Notes under the pieces: model-generated
What the model saw: the letters and a program-made list of their open reading frames with translations, nothing else
The model's database searches: none
What the model was told of the DNA's origin: nothing
Translations under genes and position numbers: made by a program
Part shown: positions 11,465-24,137 of the stretch, piece after piece
Layout: every line of letters begins with the position of its first letter
Numbering within the stretch: position 1 is the first letter of the stretch
Assembly: GCA_032622095.1 (NCBI GenBank)
Contig: CP136062.1
Coordinates: 144,108,351 to 144,172,350, forward strand
Length of the DNA: 64,000 nucleotides
Direction of reading: 5' to 3'
Source: Siphonodentalium dalli
Taxonomy: Eukaryota; Mollusca; Scaphopoda; Gadilida; Siphonodentaliidae

Positions 11465-12603
11465 TCTATACTATATGTTTTGAGACTTCGTATGTATGTA
11501 CTTCATAGAATCCAAAACGCGTGTAAAGATTGAGCTCAAACTTCCTATGTAAGTGTCAAATCCCACCGACACGACCGTGGTCGCGGTTTAGAGAAGCTCA
11601 GAGCACCCGTTCTCCAATCTCAAATCACCGCAAAGGCACGGCGGGGGTTAATCAAGTGATTATTTAATGAGCGTTTGTGTTTGACGCATCTCTATAAAGA
11701 GCGTCTGTTTCCCATTCAACGTTATTCGCATCTGCAGAGTTATACGGGAACGCAAACGTTATCGCTCGAAATTTATTCCCTGCGAGCACGGATGGCGCGC
11801 TTTGTTTTTACAGTATATACCTTCGGATATATACCGAAATCATCCCACATAATCACGAATATAGCATCAGATTTCTCCCCAGATATACCGTTATAAAGCT
11901 ACTGGAATCTGCCAATCTACGAGAAATTCCAGGGAATGCCGATTGAGCTCAAACTTGCTACCTACGGGAAGTGTCATATATATGAGTGTGTCCTTTATAG
12001 ACTCTAACCGATTGAGCTCAAACTTGCTAAATAAGAAAATAGCCCCCAAGCCGTAAATATCAACAACAACGATATTGCTACATACGGGGAGCAACGTTAT
12101 TAGCATCTGCAGAATTATGCAGAGAGAAAGTGCTTTCCTATTTTTAGAACGCAACACATGTTTACGTCGCGTTGGTGATTGAGGTTCACAACGGGGTTAA
12201 TTGACTGTCCGCTCTTTGCGACGATGAGGTTCACGGCGGGGACTATTGACCAACACTCACAATTTCGTCTTTTGCATCAGATACCAACACCTCGACCGAT
12301 CGGGACGAAACTTGTTACGTGAGTGTAGTTTGACCAGGTGGTCGTCGCTGTCGTATTGGCGAGCCCGTGCGACGCCCGTGCAGCGCATGCGCAGACGAGA
12401 TATCGGAAACGGGTGGAGCTATCGACTTGAAATTTGGTATGTGAATGTATCTTGCCTGGGGTACGAATTAACTCATTGAAAAACTAAATAATTAACTCAT
12501 TGAAAAACAAAAAATGCAGCACAAGTGTCTCGGAACCTGTTGCAATTGCTTTTTCGAACAAAGCCATGGGACGAATGCTGCCAGTGGCGGGCTAACCTGC
12601 TAG
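11465..12603 (+). mobile_element. Helitron-like unit, family III-b
   Basis: Nearly identical to the preceding unit and joined to it without spacer. Differences include an extra CTTCGGATA-type stretch near 11820, which makes a short palindrome around GGTATATACC-like sequence. Confidence 0.75.
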
Positions 12604-13723
12604 TCTATCTTCTATCTATCTATACTATATATTTTGAGACTTCGTATATGTGTGTGTGTGTGTGTACTTCATAGAATCCAAAACGCGTGTACAGATTGAG
12701 CTCAAACTTCCTATGTAAGTGTAAAATCCCACCGACACGACCGTGGTCGCGGTTTAGAGAAGCTCAGAGCACCCGTTCTCCAATCTCAAATCACTGCAAA
12801 GGCACGGCGAGGGTTAATCAAGTGATTATTTAATGAGCGTTTGTTTTTGACGCATCTCTATAAAGAGCGTCTGTTTCCCATTCAACGTTATTCGCATCTG
12901 CAGAGTTATACGGGAACGCAAACGTTATCGCTCGAAATTTATTCCCTGCGAGCACGGATGGCGCGCTTTGTTTTTACTCGGTATATACCGAAATCATCCC
13001 ACATAATCACGAATATAGCATCAGATTTCTCCCCAGATATACCGTTATAAAGCTACTGGAATCTGCCAATCTACGGGAAATTCCAGGGAATGCCGATTGA
13101 GCTAAAACTTGCTACCCAAGGGAAGTGTCATATATATGAGTGTGTCCTTTATAGACTCGAACCGATTGAGCTCAAACTTGCTAAATAAGAAAATAGCCCC
13201 CAAGCCGTAAATATCAACAACAACGATATTACTAAATACACGTTTTCGGCAATGTGAGAGTTTTCTGGGAGCCGTGATGCCAACAACAACGACCCGAAGA
13301 CCTGAATGCCAACAACAGATTCAATACAATGTTAACTATTATGCAGAGAGATTTCACGACATTACGACGGGTACGGCAGACTCAAAATATTATGCAGACA
13401 GATTTCCCGACGGGAAGCGTTTGTTTTAAATTCAATGCAATGTTATCGTAGAGAGATTTCACGAAACAAAGAATGCGTTGTCTGTCGTTCATAGGAAGGG
13501 GGGATTTCTACGGGTAAATTTTTCCGCCAGAAACAAAAAAATTAATTAAAACAATTTACAATTTAATTAAAACAATTTAAAATTAAAAAAAATTAACAAT
13601 AAAAAAACAATTCAGAAACAAAATATATTAAATTTAAAAAACATTAAATTCATATTCAAAAATGTCATGTTTCTGAAACAAAGCCATGGGACGAATGCCG
13701 CCGGTGGCGGTCTAACCTGCTAG
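12604..13723 (+). mobile_element. Helitron-like unit, family III-a
   Basis: Starts TCTATCTTCTATC followed by CTATATATTTTGAGACTTCG and a (TG)n run, and ends GCCGCCGGTGGCGGTC then TAACCTGCTAG. Here the hairpin's outer base has changed. It carries the A-rich stretch about 170 bp before the 3' end seen in III-a copies. Confidence 0.75.
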
Positions 13724-14533
13724 TCTCTTCTATATATTTTGAGAACTCCTTGTATTCGAGAGATAGCCCACACCCTCCGGACCTCAATGATATGATCGTG
13801 AATGAGTATTGATATACCCCACTAAACTTTGACAAACACCAGTAATGGTGTGTAGATCATTTACATATCTCTTCTATATATTTTGATACAATCTATATAA
13901 TTTACATATCTCTCTTATATATTTATGTTTGTGTGTGTGTTGTACTTCATACAAATCTACGATTCTCGACCGATCGGGACGAAATTTGGTACGTGTGTGT
14001 AGTTTGACCAGGCGGTGGTCTTTGTCGTATTGGCGAGCCCGTGCGACGCCCGTGCAGCGCATGCGCAGACGAGATCTCGGAAACGGGTGGAGCTATCGAC
14101 TTGAAATTTGCTATGTGAATGTATCTTGCGTCGGGTACAAATTGTATCGGGTCGCCGAGCCCGTGCGATGCCCGTGCAGCGCATGCGCAGACGAGATCTC
14201 GGAAACGGGTGGAGCTATCGACTTGAAATTTGCTATGTGAATTTATCTTGCGCCTGGTACAAATTTTATCGGGTCGCCGAGCCCGTGCGACGCCCGGGCA
14301 GCGCATGCGCAGACGAGATCTCGGAAACGGGTGGAGCTATCGACTTGAAATTTGGCATGTGAATGTATCTTGCGCCGGGTACAAATTTTCATGATCAGAC
14401 CAGATCTCGGAAACTGGTGGAACTACCGGGTACAAATTTTTCCTTATTGAAACGCGTGGAGCTAAAAATTAAAAAAATATATATAAAAATGTCATGTTTC
14501 GGACAAGCCGCCGGTGGCGGGCTAACCTGCTAG
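13724..14533 (+). mobile_element. Helitron-like unit, family IV
   Basis: Has three internal units of about 116 bp (starting near 13975, 14090 and 14205), each with a GCGCATGCGCAGACGAGATC block. The 3' end is CCGCCGGTGGCGG, then the CTAG at 14530-14533. Confidence 0.75.
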
Positions 14534-14554
14534 TACTATATATTTTGAGACTTC

Positions 14555-14593
<39 letters not shown>

Positions 14594-15598
14594 ATAGAAT
14601 CCAAAACGCGTGTACAGTTTGAGATCAAATTTCGTATGTAAGTGTAAAATCCCACCGACACCGCCGTAGTCGCGGTTTAGAGAAGCTCAGAGCACCCGTT
14701 CTCCAATCTCAAATCACCCCAAAGGCACGGCGGGGGTTAATCAAGTGATTATTTAATGAGCGTTTGTTTTTGACGCATCTCTATAAAGAGCGTCTGTTTC
14801 CCATTCAACGTTATTCGCATCTGCAGAGTTATACGGGAACGCAAACGTTATCGCTCGAAATTTATTCCCTGCGAGCACGGATGGCGCGCTCTGTTTTTAC
14901 AGTATATACCTTTGGTATATACCGAAATCATCCCAGATAATCACGAATATAGCATCAGATTTCTCCCCAGATATACCGTTATAAAGCTACTGGAATCTGC
15001 CAATCTACGGGAAATTCCAGGGAATGCCGATTGAGCTCAAACTTGCTACCTACGGGAAGTGTCATATATATGAGTGTGTCCTTTATAGACTCGAACCGAT
15101 AGAGCTCAAACTTGCTAAATAAGAAAATAGCCCCCAAGCCGTAAATATCAACAACAACGATATTACTAAATACACGTTTTCGGCAATGTGAGAGTATTCG
15201 GGGAGTCGTGATGCCAACAACAACGACCCGAAGACAGATTTCCCGACGGGAAGCGTTTGTTTTAAATTCAATGCAATGTTATCGTAGAGATATTTCACGA
15301 ACAAAGAATGCGTTGTCTGTCGTTCCTAGGAAGGGAGGATTTCTACGGGTAAAGTTTTCCGCCAGAAATTTTTTTTTTAATTAAAACAATTTACAATTTA
15401 ATTAAAACAATTTAAAATTAAAACAAATTAACAATAAAAAAACAATTCAGAAACAAAATATATTAAATTTAAAAAACATTAAATTCATATTCAAAAATAA
15501 AAAACAAAAATAAATAAAAACAAAATAATTACAAAAATGTCATGTTTCTGAAACAAAGCTATGGGACGAATGCCGCCAGTGGCGGGCTAACCTGCTAG
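14534..15598 (+). mobile_element. Helitron-like unit, family III-a, expanded (TG)n
   Basis: A (TG)n tract of about 14 repeats (about 14560-14588) occupies the same 5' position where other copies have (TA)n or (TATG)n. The 3' hairpin and CTAG end at 15598. Confidence 0.75.
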
Positions 15599-16498
15599 TC
15601 CTATATATTTTGAAACTTCCGTATATATATATTTGTGTGTGTACTTTATAGAATCGAAAACGACTGCACCCATCGAGCTCAAACTTCCTATCTAAGGGTA
15701 AAATCCCACGGACACCGTAGTTGTCGCGTTTTGGAGAACCACTGAGCACCCTTTCTCCACTCCCAATAACCGCGAACGGCACTGCGGTGGTTAATCAATT
15801 GATAATTTAATGAGCTATAAAGATCGTTTGTTTACAATTCAACGTTATCGCTCGAAATTTAGCATCTGCAGAGAGATATACGGGAACAATACTTTTGAGT
15901 GGTTTCCTATGCGGAGAGATTTATTGGATGTCATAGTACTTTTAGACGCAGTTGATTTACAATTCTTTGTGAATAGCAAGACTGCCATTCGTTCAAACAA
16001 TATTCTCTGTCGCACTCATATTTCGTCATGAACAAATCCACTGTAATCGACCTATTTTTAGAACGCAACACATGATACCAAACAAAATTACGTCGCGTTG
16101 TGATGGGGTTCACGGGGGGGGGGGTTAATTGACTGTCCGCTCTTTGCGGGGACTATTGACCATCTCGTAAGGGTGGACAACCTCTGTCAGGGGCTGCTCA
16201 ATGGCCACGGGCAGGTTAAAAAAATCATACCTCTTTTAGGGACGGGTATAATAATTTCTCTTGATTAAAAAGTCTGTCGTTCCTAGGAACGGGGAAGTTT
16301 AGGACGGGTACCATGAATTAACTCATTGAAAAACAAAGAATGCGTTGTCTGTCGTTCCTAGGAAGGGGGGGGGGGATTTCATCGGGTCAATTATTCCGCC
16401 AGAAAAAAAAAATTTAATTAAAAAAAAAAAAAAAACTAAATAATTTTAAAAATGTCATGTTTCTAACCAACCACGCCGGTGGCGGGCCAACCTGCTAG
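15599..16498 (+). mobile_element. Helitron-like unit, family V (divergent)
   Basis: Has the standard 5' (CCTATATATTTTGAAACTTCCG) and 3' (CACGCCGGTGGCGGGC, then CAACCTGCTAG) ends, but its interior matches other families only partly. It contains a G run of about ten near 16117, and an A run near 16420. Related interiors occur at 33248-34180 and 58311-59152. Confidence 0.7.
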
Positions 16499-16978
16499 TC
16501 TACTATATAATTTGAGACTTCCGTATATACATATGTGTGTGTATATATGTGGGTACTTCATGGAATCGAAAACGCGTGTACAGATTGAGCTCAAATTTCG
16601 TATATAAGTGTAAAATCCCACTGACACCGTCGTGGTCGCGTTTTGGAGAAGCTCAGAGCACATCTTCTCCCTTCCCAATCATCAAAATAACCGCAATCGG
16701 CACTTCGGAGGTTAAGAAATCAACGATCTTTATATTAACCATATTCGGAGGTGTTAAGGATTAACGCTCTTTATTGCAATGGACGTGGCTAAAGGACTGA
16801 CCACATGCGCCCGAAATACGGATGCGCGACGAAATGCAATTATCTCGATTAAAAGGCCGAATTGATCTAAGCAGCGTTTGTTTACAATTCAACGCAACGC
16901 TATCGCTCGAAATAAGATATTTCACGACGGGATTAAAGCCATGGGACGAGTGCCGCCAGTGGCGGGCTAACCTGCTAG
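16499..16978 (+). mobile_element. Helitron-like unit, family I
   Basis: Family I is about 474 bp. It starts TCTACTATATAATTTGAGAC and contains ATTGAGCTCAAATTTCGTAT, GGACGTGGCTAAA and CTATCGCTCGAAATAAG. It ends TGCCGCCAGTGGCGGGC then TAACCTGCTAG. This is the first member of the alternating I-II zone. Confidence 0.75.
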
Positions 16979-17830
16979 TCTATACTATATATTTTGAGAC
17001 TTCGTATATATATATATATATGTGTACTTCATAGAATCGAAAACGGTTCGCTCGATTGAGTTCAAACTTCCCATCTAAATGTAAAAACACACGGGAATCG
17101 TCGTCGCGGCGTTTTGGAGAAGCTCAGAGCACGCGTTCTCCACTCTCAAAATCACCGCAAAGGCACGGCGGTGGTTAATCGCGTTGAAAGTTAAAGAGCG
17201 TCAGTTTTCCGAAGTGTCTATATAAAGAGCGTCGTTTTCGTTATCTACTTATCTGTATGACGGGCAATTCAATGCAATGTTATCGCGTTTGTTTGCAATG
17301 CAATACCGGATTCGAAATCAAGCGTGAATGCTTATGTGAGTCGTTTCCGGGAATCAGTGTTAAAAAAAAGGAAAACAAAGAATGCCTTGTCTGTCGTTCC
17401 TAGGAAGGGTGGGATTTCATCGAGTTCTATTGACCATCTCGTAAGGGTGGACAACCTCTGTCAGGGGCTGCTCAATGGCCACGGGGAGTTAAATAACGGG
17501 GAAGTTTAGGACGGGTACCATGAATTAACTCATTGAAAAACAAAGAATGCGTTGTCTGTCGTTCCTAGGAAGGGGGGATTTTTCATAAAAAAAAACAATT
17601 AAATTATAAAAAAGAATTAAATTAAATTAATAATTAAATAAATATTAAAAAAATCAAAAAAACATAAATTAAATTTAAAAAACATTAAATTAATATTAAA
17701 AACATAAATTAAATTAAAAAACATTAAATTAATATTAAAATATATTAAAAAAAATATAAATAAAAACTAAATAATTAAAAAAATTGTCATGTTTCTGACT
17801 ATTGCCGCCAGTGGCGGGCTAACCTGCTAG
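16979..17830 (+). mobile_element. Helitron-like unit, family II
   Basis: Family II is about 850 bp. It starts TCTATACTATATATTTTGAG, then (TA)n, then ATTGAGTTCAAACTTCCC. The phrase CTGTCGTTCCTAGGAAGG occurs twice (about 17390 and 17555), and about 220 bp made almost only of A and T (17581-17790) precede the TTGCCGCCAGTGGCGGGC hairpin and CTAG. Confidence 0.75.
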
Positions 17831-18304
17831 TCTACTATATAAGTTGATACTTCCGTATATATGTGTGTATATGTGTGGGTACTTCATGGAATCGAAAACG
17901 CGTGTACAGATTGAGCTCAAATTTCGTATATAAGTGTAAAATCCCACGGACACCGTCATGGTCGCGTTTTGGAGAAGCTCATAGCACCTCTTCTCCCTTC
18001 CCAATCATCAAAATAACCGCAAACGCCACTTCGGGAGTTAAGGCATCAACGATCTTTATATTGACCATATTCGGAGGTGTTAAGGATTAACGCTCTTTAT
18101 TGCAATGGACGTGGCTAAAAGACTGACCACATGCGTCCGAAATACGGATTCGCGACGAAATGCAATTATCTCGATTAAAAGGCAGAATTGATCTAAGCAG
18201 CGTTTGTTTACAATTCAACGCAACGCTATCGCTCGAAATAAGATATTTCACGACGGGATTAAAGCCATGGGACGAATGCCGCCAGTGGCGGGCTAACCTG
18301 CTAG
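17831..18304 (+). mobile_element. Helitron-like unit, family I
   Basis: 474 bp, joined seamlessly to family II units on both sides. With the next unit it forms one 1,321-bp dimer. Confidence 0.75.
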
Positions 18305-19151
18305 TCTATACTATATATTTTGAGACTTCGTATATATATATATATATATGTGTACTTCATAGAATCGAAAACGGTTCGCTCGATTGAGTTCAAACTTCCC
18401 ATCTAAATGTAAAAACACACGGGAATCGTCGTCGCAGCGTTTTGGAGAAGCTCAGAGCACGCGTTCTGCACTCTCAAAATCACCGCAAAGGCACGGCGGT
18501 GGTTAATCGCGTTGAAAGTTAAAGAGCGTCAGTTTTCCGAAGTGTCTATATAAAGAGCGTCGTTTTCGCTATCTACTTATATGTATGACGGGCAATTCAA
18601 TGCAATGTTATCGCGTTTGTTTTCAATGCAATACCGGATTCGACATGAATGCTTATGTGAGTCGTTTCCGGGAATCAGTGTTAAAAAAAGGAAAACAAAG
18701 AATGCGTTGTCTGTCGTTCCTAAGAAGGGGGGGATTTCATCAAGTTCTATTGACCATCTCGTAAGGGTGGACAACCTCTGCCAGGGGCTGCTCAATGGCC
18801 ACGGGGAGTTAAATAACGGGGAAGTTTAGGACGGGTACCATGAATTAACTCATTGAAAAACAAAGAAAGCGTTGTCTGTCGTTCCTAGGAAGGGGGGATT
18901 TTTCATAAAAAAAAACAATTAAATTATAAAAAAGAATTAAATTAAATTCATAATTAAATAAATATTAAAAAATTCAAAAAAACATAAATTAAATTTAAAA
19001 AACATTAAATTAATATTAAAAACATAAATTAAATTTAAAAAACATTAAATTAATATTAAAATATATTTTAAAAAATATAAATAAAAACAAAATAATTAAA
19101 AAAATTGTCTTGATTCTGACTATTGCCGCCAGTGGCGGGCTAACCTGCTAG
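18305..19151 (+). mobile_element. Helitron-like unit, family II
   Basis: 847 bp. It shares with 22823-23663 a 3-bp change (CCTAAGAAGG for CCTAGGAAGG) and a small deletion near CGACATGAATGC, showing that subfamilies recur at a distance along the array. Confidence 0.75.
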
Positions 19152-19625
19152 TCTACTATATAATTTGAGACTTCCGTATATATGTGTGTATATGTGTGGG
19201 TACTTCATGGAATCGAAAACGCGTGTACAGATTGAGCTCAAATTTCGTATATAAGTGTAAAATCCCACGGACACCGTCGTGGTCGCGTTTTGGAGAAGCT
19301 CAGAGCACCTCTTCTCCCTTCCCAATCATCAAAATCACCGCAAACGCCACTTCGGGGGTTAAGGCATCAACGATCTTTATATTGACCATATTCGGGGGTG
19401 TTAAGGATTAACGCTCTTTATTGCAATGGACGTGGCTAAAAGACTGACCACATGCGTCCGAAATACGGATGCGCGACGAAATGCAATTATCTCGATTAAA
19501 AGGCAGAATTGATCAAAGCAGCGTTTGTTTACAATTCAACGCAACGCTATCGCTCGAAATAAGATATTTCACGACGGGATTAAAGCCATGGGACGAATGC
19601 CGCCAGTGGCGGGCTAACCTGCTAG
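19152..19625 (+). mobile_element. Helitron-like unit, family I
   Basis: 474 bp with the same ends as the other family I copies. Confidence 0.75.
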
Positions 19626-20476
19626 TCTATACTATATATTTTGAGACTTCGTATATATATATATATATGTGTACTTCATAGAATCGAAAACGGTTCTCTC
19701 GATTGAGTTCAAACTTCCCATCTAAATGTAAAAACACACGGGAATCGTCGTCGCGGCGTTTTGGAGAAGCTCAGAGCACGCGTTCTGCACTCTCAAAATC
19801 ACCGCAAAGGCACGGCGGTGGTTAATCGCGTTGAAAGTTAAAGAGCGTCAGTTTTCCGAAGTGTCTATATAAAGAGCGTCGTTTTCGCTATCTACTTATC
19901 TGTATGACGGGCAATTCAATGCAATGTTATCGCGTTTGTTTTCAATGCAATACCGGATTCGACATCAAGCATGAATGCTTATGTGAGTCGTTTCCGGGAA
20001 TCAGTGTTAAAAAAAAGGAAAACAAAGAATGCGTTGTCTGTCGTTCCTAGGAAGGGGGGATTTTATCGAGTTCTATTGACCATCTCGTAAGGGTGGACAA
20101 CCTCTGTCAGGGGCTGCTCAATGGCCACGGGGAGTTAAATAACGGGGAAGTTTAGGACGGGTACCATGAATTAACTCATTGAAAAACAAAGAATGCGTTG
20201 TCTGTCGTTCCTAGGAAGGGGGGATTTTTCATAAAAAAAAACAATTAAATTATAAAAAAGAATTAAATTAAATTAATAATTAAATAAATATTAAAAAAAT
20301 CAAAAAAACATAAATTAAATTTAAAAAACATTAAATTAATATTAAAAACATAAATTAAATTAAAAAACATTAAATTAATATTAAAATATATTAAAAAAAA
20401 TATAAATAAAAACAAAATAATTAAAAACATTGTCATGTTTCTGACTATTGCCGCCAGTGGTGGGCTAACCTGCTAG
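19626..20476 (+). mobile_element. Helitron-like unit, family II
   Basis: 851 bp; its 3' hairpin is GCCGCCAGTGGTGGGC, with one stem change. Confidence 0.75.
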
Positions 20477-20950
20477 TCAACTATATAATTTGAGACTTCC
20501 GTATATATGTGTGTATATGTGTGGGTACTTCATGGAATCGAAAACGCGTGTACAGATTGAGCTCAAATTTCGTATATAAGTGTAAAATCCCACGGACACC
20601 GTCGTGGTCGCGTTTTGGAGAAGCTCAGAGCACCTCTTCTCCCTTCCCAATCATCAAAATAACCGCAAACGCCACTTCGGGAGTTAAGGCATCAACGATC
20701 TTTATATTGACCATATTCGGAGGTGTTAAGGATTAACGCTCTTTATTGCAATGGACGTGGCTAAAAGACTGACCACATGCGTCCGAAATACGGATTAGCG
20801 ACGAAATGCAATTATCTCGATTAAAAGGCAGAATTGATCTAAGCAGCGTTTGTTTACAATTCAACGCAACGCTATCGCTCGAAATAAGATATTTCACGAC
20901 GGGATTAAAGCCATGGGACGAATGCCGCCAGTGGCGGGCTAACCTGCTAG
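20477..20950 (+). mobile_element. Helitron-like unit, family I
   Basis: 474 bp; the last family I copy before the tetrameric III-IV-II-I zone. Confidence 0.75.
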
Positions 20951-22014
20951 TCTATCTTCTACTATATATTTTGAGACTTCGTATATATATATGTATGTAT
21001 GTACTTCATAGAATCCAAAACGCGTGTAAAGATTGAGCTCAAACTTCCTATGTAAGTGTCAAATCCCACCGACACGACCGTGGTCGCGGTTTAGAGAAGC
21101 TCAGAGCACCCGTTCTCCAATCTCAAATCACCGCAAAGGCACGGCGGGGGTTAATCAAGTGATTATTTAATGAGCGTTTGTTTTTGACGCATCTCTATAA
21201 AGAGCGTCTGTTTCCCATTCAACGTTATTCGCATCTGCAGAGTTATACGGGAACGCAAACGTTATCGCTCGAAATTTATTCCCTGCGAGCACGGATGGCG
21301 CGCTGTTTTTACAGTATATACCTTCGGTATATACCGAAATCATCCCAGATAATCACGAATATAGCATCAGATTTCTCCCCAGATATACCGTTATAAAGCT
21401 ACTGGAATCTGCCAATCTACGGGAAATTCCAGGGAATGCCGATTGAGCTCAAACTTGCTACCTACGGGAAGTGTCATATATATGAGTGTGTCCTTTATAG
21501 ACTCTAACCGATTGAGCTCAAACTTGCTAAATAAGAAAATAGCACCCAAGCCGTAAATATCAACAACAACGATATTACTAAATACACGTTTTCGGCAATG
21601 TGAGAGTTTTCGGGGAGCCGTGATGCCAACAACAACAACGACCCGAAGACAGATTTCCCGACGGGAAGCGTTTGTTTTAAATTCAATGCAATCTTATCGT
21701 AGAGAGATTTCACGAAACAAAGAATGCGTTGTCTGTCGTTCCTAGGAAGCGGGGGATTTCTACGGGTAAATTTTCCGCCAGAAACAAAAAAATTAATTAA
21801 AACAATTTACAATTTAATTAAAACAATTTAAAATTAAAAAAAATTAACAATAAAAAAACAATTCAGAAACAAAATATATTAAATTTAAAAAACATTAAAT
21901 TCATATTCAAAAATAAAAAACAAAAATAAATAAAAACAAAATAATTACAAAAATGTCATGTTTCTGAAACAAAGCCATGGGACGAATGCCGCCAGTGGCG
22001 GGCTAACCTGCTAG
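20951..22014 (+). mobile_element. Helitron-like unit, family III-a (tetramer 1)
   Basis: 1,064 bp. First unit of the first III-IV-II-I block; it differs from its partner at 24138 by only a few bases, for example a 2-bp deletion near 21303. Confidence 0.75.
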
Positions 22015-22822
22015 TCTCTTCTATATATTTTGAGAACTCCTTGTATTCGAGAGATAGCCCACACCCTCCGGACCTCAATGATATGATCGTGAATGAGTAT
22101 TGATATACCCCACTAAACTTTGACAAACACCAGTAATGGTGTGTAGATCATTTACATATCTCTCCTATATATTTTGATACAATCTATCTAATTTACATAT
22201 CTCTCTTATATATTTATGTTTGTGTGTGTGTTGTACTTCATACAAATCTACGATTCTCGACCGATCGGGACGAAACTTGGTACGTGTGTGTAGTTTGACC
22301 AGGCGGTGGTCGTTGTCGTATTGGCGAGCCCGTGTGACGCCCGTGCAGCGCATGCGCAGACGAGATCTCGGAAACGGGTGGAGCTATCGACTTGAAATTT
22401 GCTACGTGAATGTATCTTGCGCCGGGTACAAATTTTATCGGGTCGCCGAGCCTGTGCGACGCCCGTGCAGCGCATGCGCAGACGAGATCTCGGAAACGGT
22501 GGAGCTATCGACTTGAAATTTGCTATGTGAATTTATCTTGCGCCGGGTACAAATTTTATCGGGTGCCCGAGCCCGTGCGACGCCCATGCAGCGCATGCGC
22601 AGACGAGATCTCGGAAACGGGTGGAGCTATCGACTTGAAATTTGGCATGTGAATGTATCTTGCGCCGGGTAAAAATTTTCATGGGCAGACCAGATCTCGG
22701 AAACTGGTGGAGCTACCGGGTACAAATTTTTCTTATTGAAACGCGTGGAGCTAAAAATTTAAAAAATATATATAAAAATGTCATGTTTCGGACAAGCCGC
22801 CGGTGGCGGGCTAACCTGCTAG
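22015..22822 (+). mobile_element. Helitron-like unit, family IV (tetramer 1)
   Basis: 808 bp with three internal units of about 116 bp; practically identical to 25204-26011. Confidence 0.75.
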
Positions 22823-23663
22823 TACTATATATTTTGAGACTTCGTATATATATATATATATGTGTACTTCATAGAATCGAAAACGGTTCGCTCGATTGAG
22901 TTCAAACTTCCCATCTAAATGTAAAAACACACGGGAATCGTCGTCGCGGTGGTTTGGAGAAGCTCAGAGCACGCGTTCTCCACTCTCAAAATCACCGCAA
23001 AGGCACGGCGGGGGTTAATCGCGTTGATAGTTAAAAAGTGTCAGTTTTCCGAAGTGTCTATATAAAGAGCGTCGTTTTCGCTATCTACTTATCTGTATGA
23101 CGGGCAATTCAATGCAATGTTATCGCGTTTGTTTTCAATGCAATACCGGATTCGACATGAATGCTTATGTGAGTCGTTTCCGGGAATCAGTGTTAAAAAA
23201 AGGAAAACAAAGAATGCGTTGTCTGTCGTTCCTAAGAAGGGGGGGATTTCATCGAGTTCTATTGACCATCTCGTAAGGGTGGACAACCTCTGCCAGGGGC
23301 TGCTCAATGGCCACGGGGAGTTAAATAACGGGGAAGTTTAGGACGGGTACCATGAATTAACTCATTGAAAAACAAAGAAAGCGTTGTCTGTCGTTCCTAG
23401 GAAGGGGGGATTTTTCATAAAAAAAAACAATTAAATTATAAAAAAGAATTAAATTAAATTCATAATTAAATAAATATTAAAAAATTCAAAAAAACATAAA
23501 TTAAATTTAAAAAACATTAAATTAATATTAAAAACATAAATTAAATTTAAAAAACATTAAATTAATATTAAAATATATTTTAAAAAATATAAATAAAAAC
23601 AAAATAATTAAAAAAATTGTCTTGATTCTGACTATTGCCGCCAGTGGCGGGCTAACCTGCTAG
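22823..23663 (+). mobile_element. Helitron-like unit, family II (tetramer 1)
   Basis: 841 bp. After a family IV end it starts TACTATATATTTTGAG, instead of the TCTATACTATATATTTTG seen after family I ends. The junction form therefore tracks the upstream neighbour. Confidence 0.75.
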
Positions 23664-24137
23664 TCTACTATATAATTTGAGACTTCCGTATATATGTGTG
23701 TATATGTGTGGGTACTTCATGGAATCGAAAACGCGTGTACAGATTGAGCTCAAATTTCGTATATAAGTGTAAAATCCCACGGACACCGTCGTGGTCGCGT
23801 TTTGGAGAAGCTCAGAGCACCTCTTCTCCCTTCCCAATCATCAAAATCACCGCAAACGCCACTTCGGGGGTTAAGGCATCAACGATCTTTATATTGACCA
23901 TATTCGGGGGTGTTAAGGATTAACGCTCTTTATTGCAATGGACGTGGCTAAAAGACTGACCACATGCGTCCGAAATACGGATTAGCGACGAAATGCAATT
24001 ATCTCGATTAAAAGGCAGAATTGATCTAAGCAGCGTTTGTTTACAATTCAACGCAACGCTATCGCTCGAAATAAGATATTTCACGACGGGATTAAAGCCA
24101 TGGGACGAATGCCGCCAGTGGCGGGCTAACCTGCTAG
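23664..24137 (+). mobile_element. Helitron-like unit, family I (tetramer 1)
   Basis: 474 bp; closes the first 3,187-bp tetramer. Confidence 0.75.
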
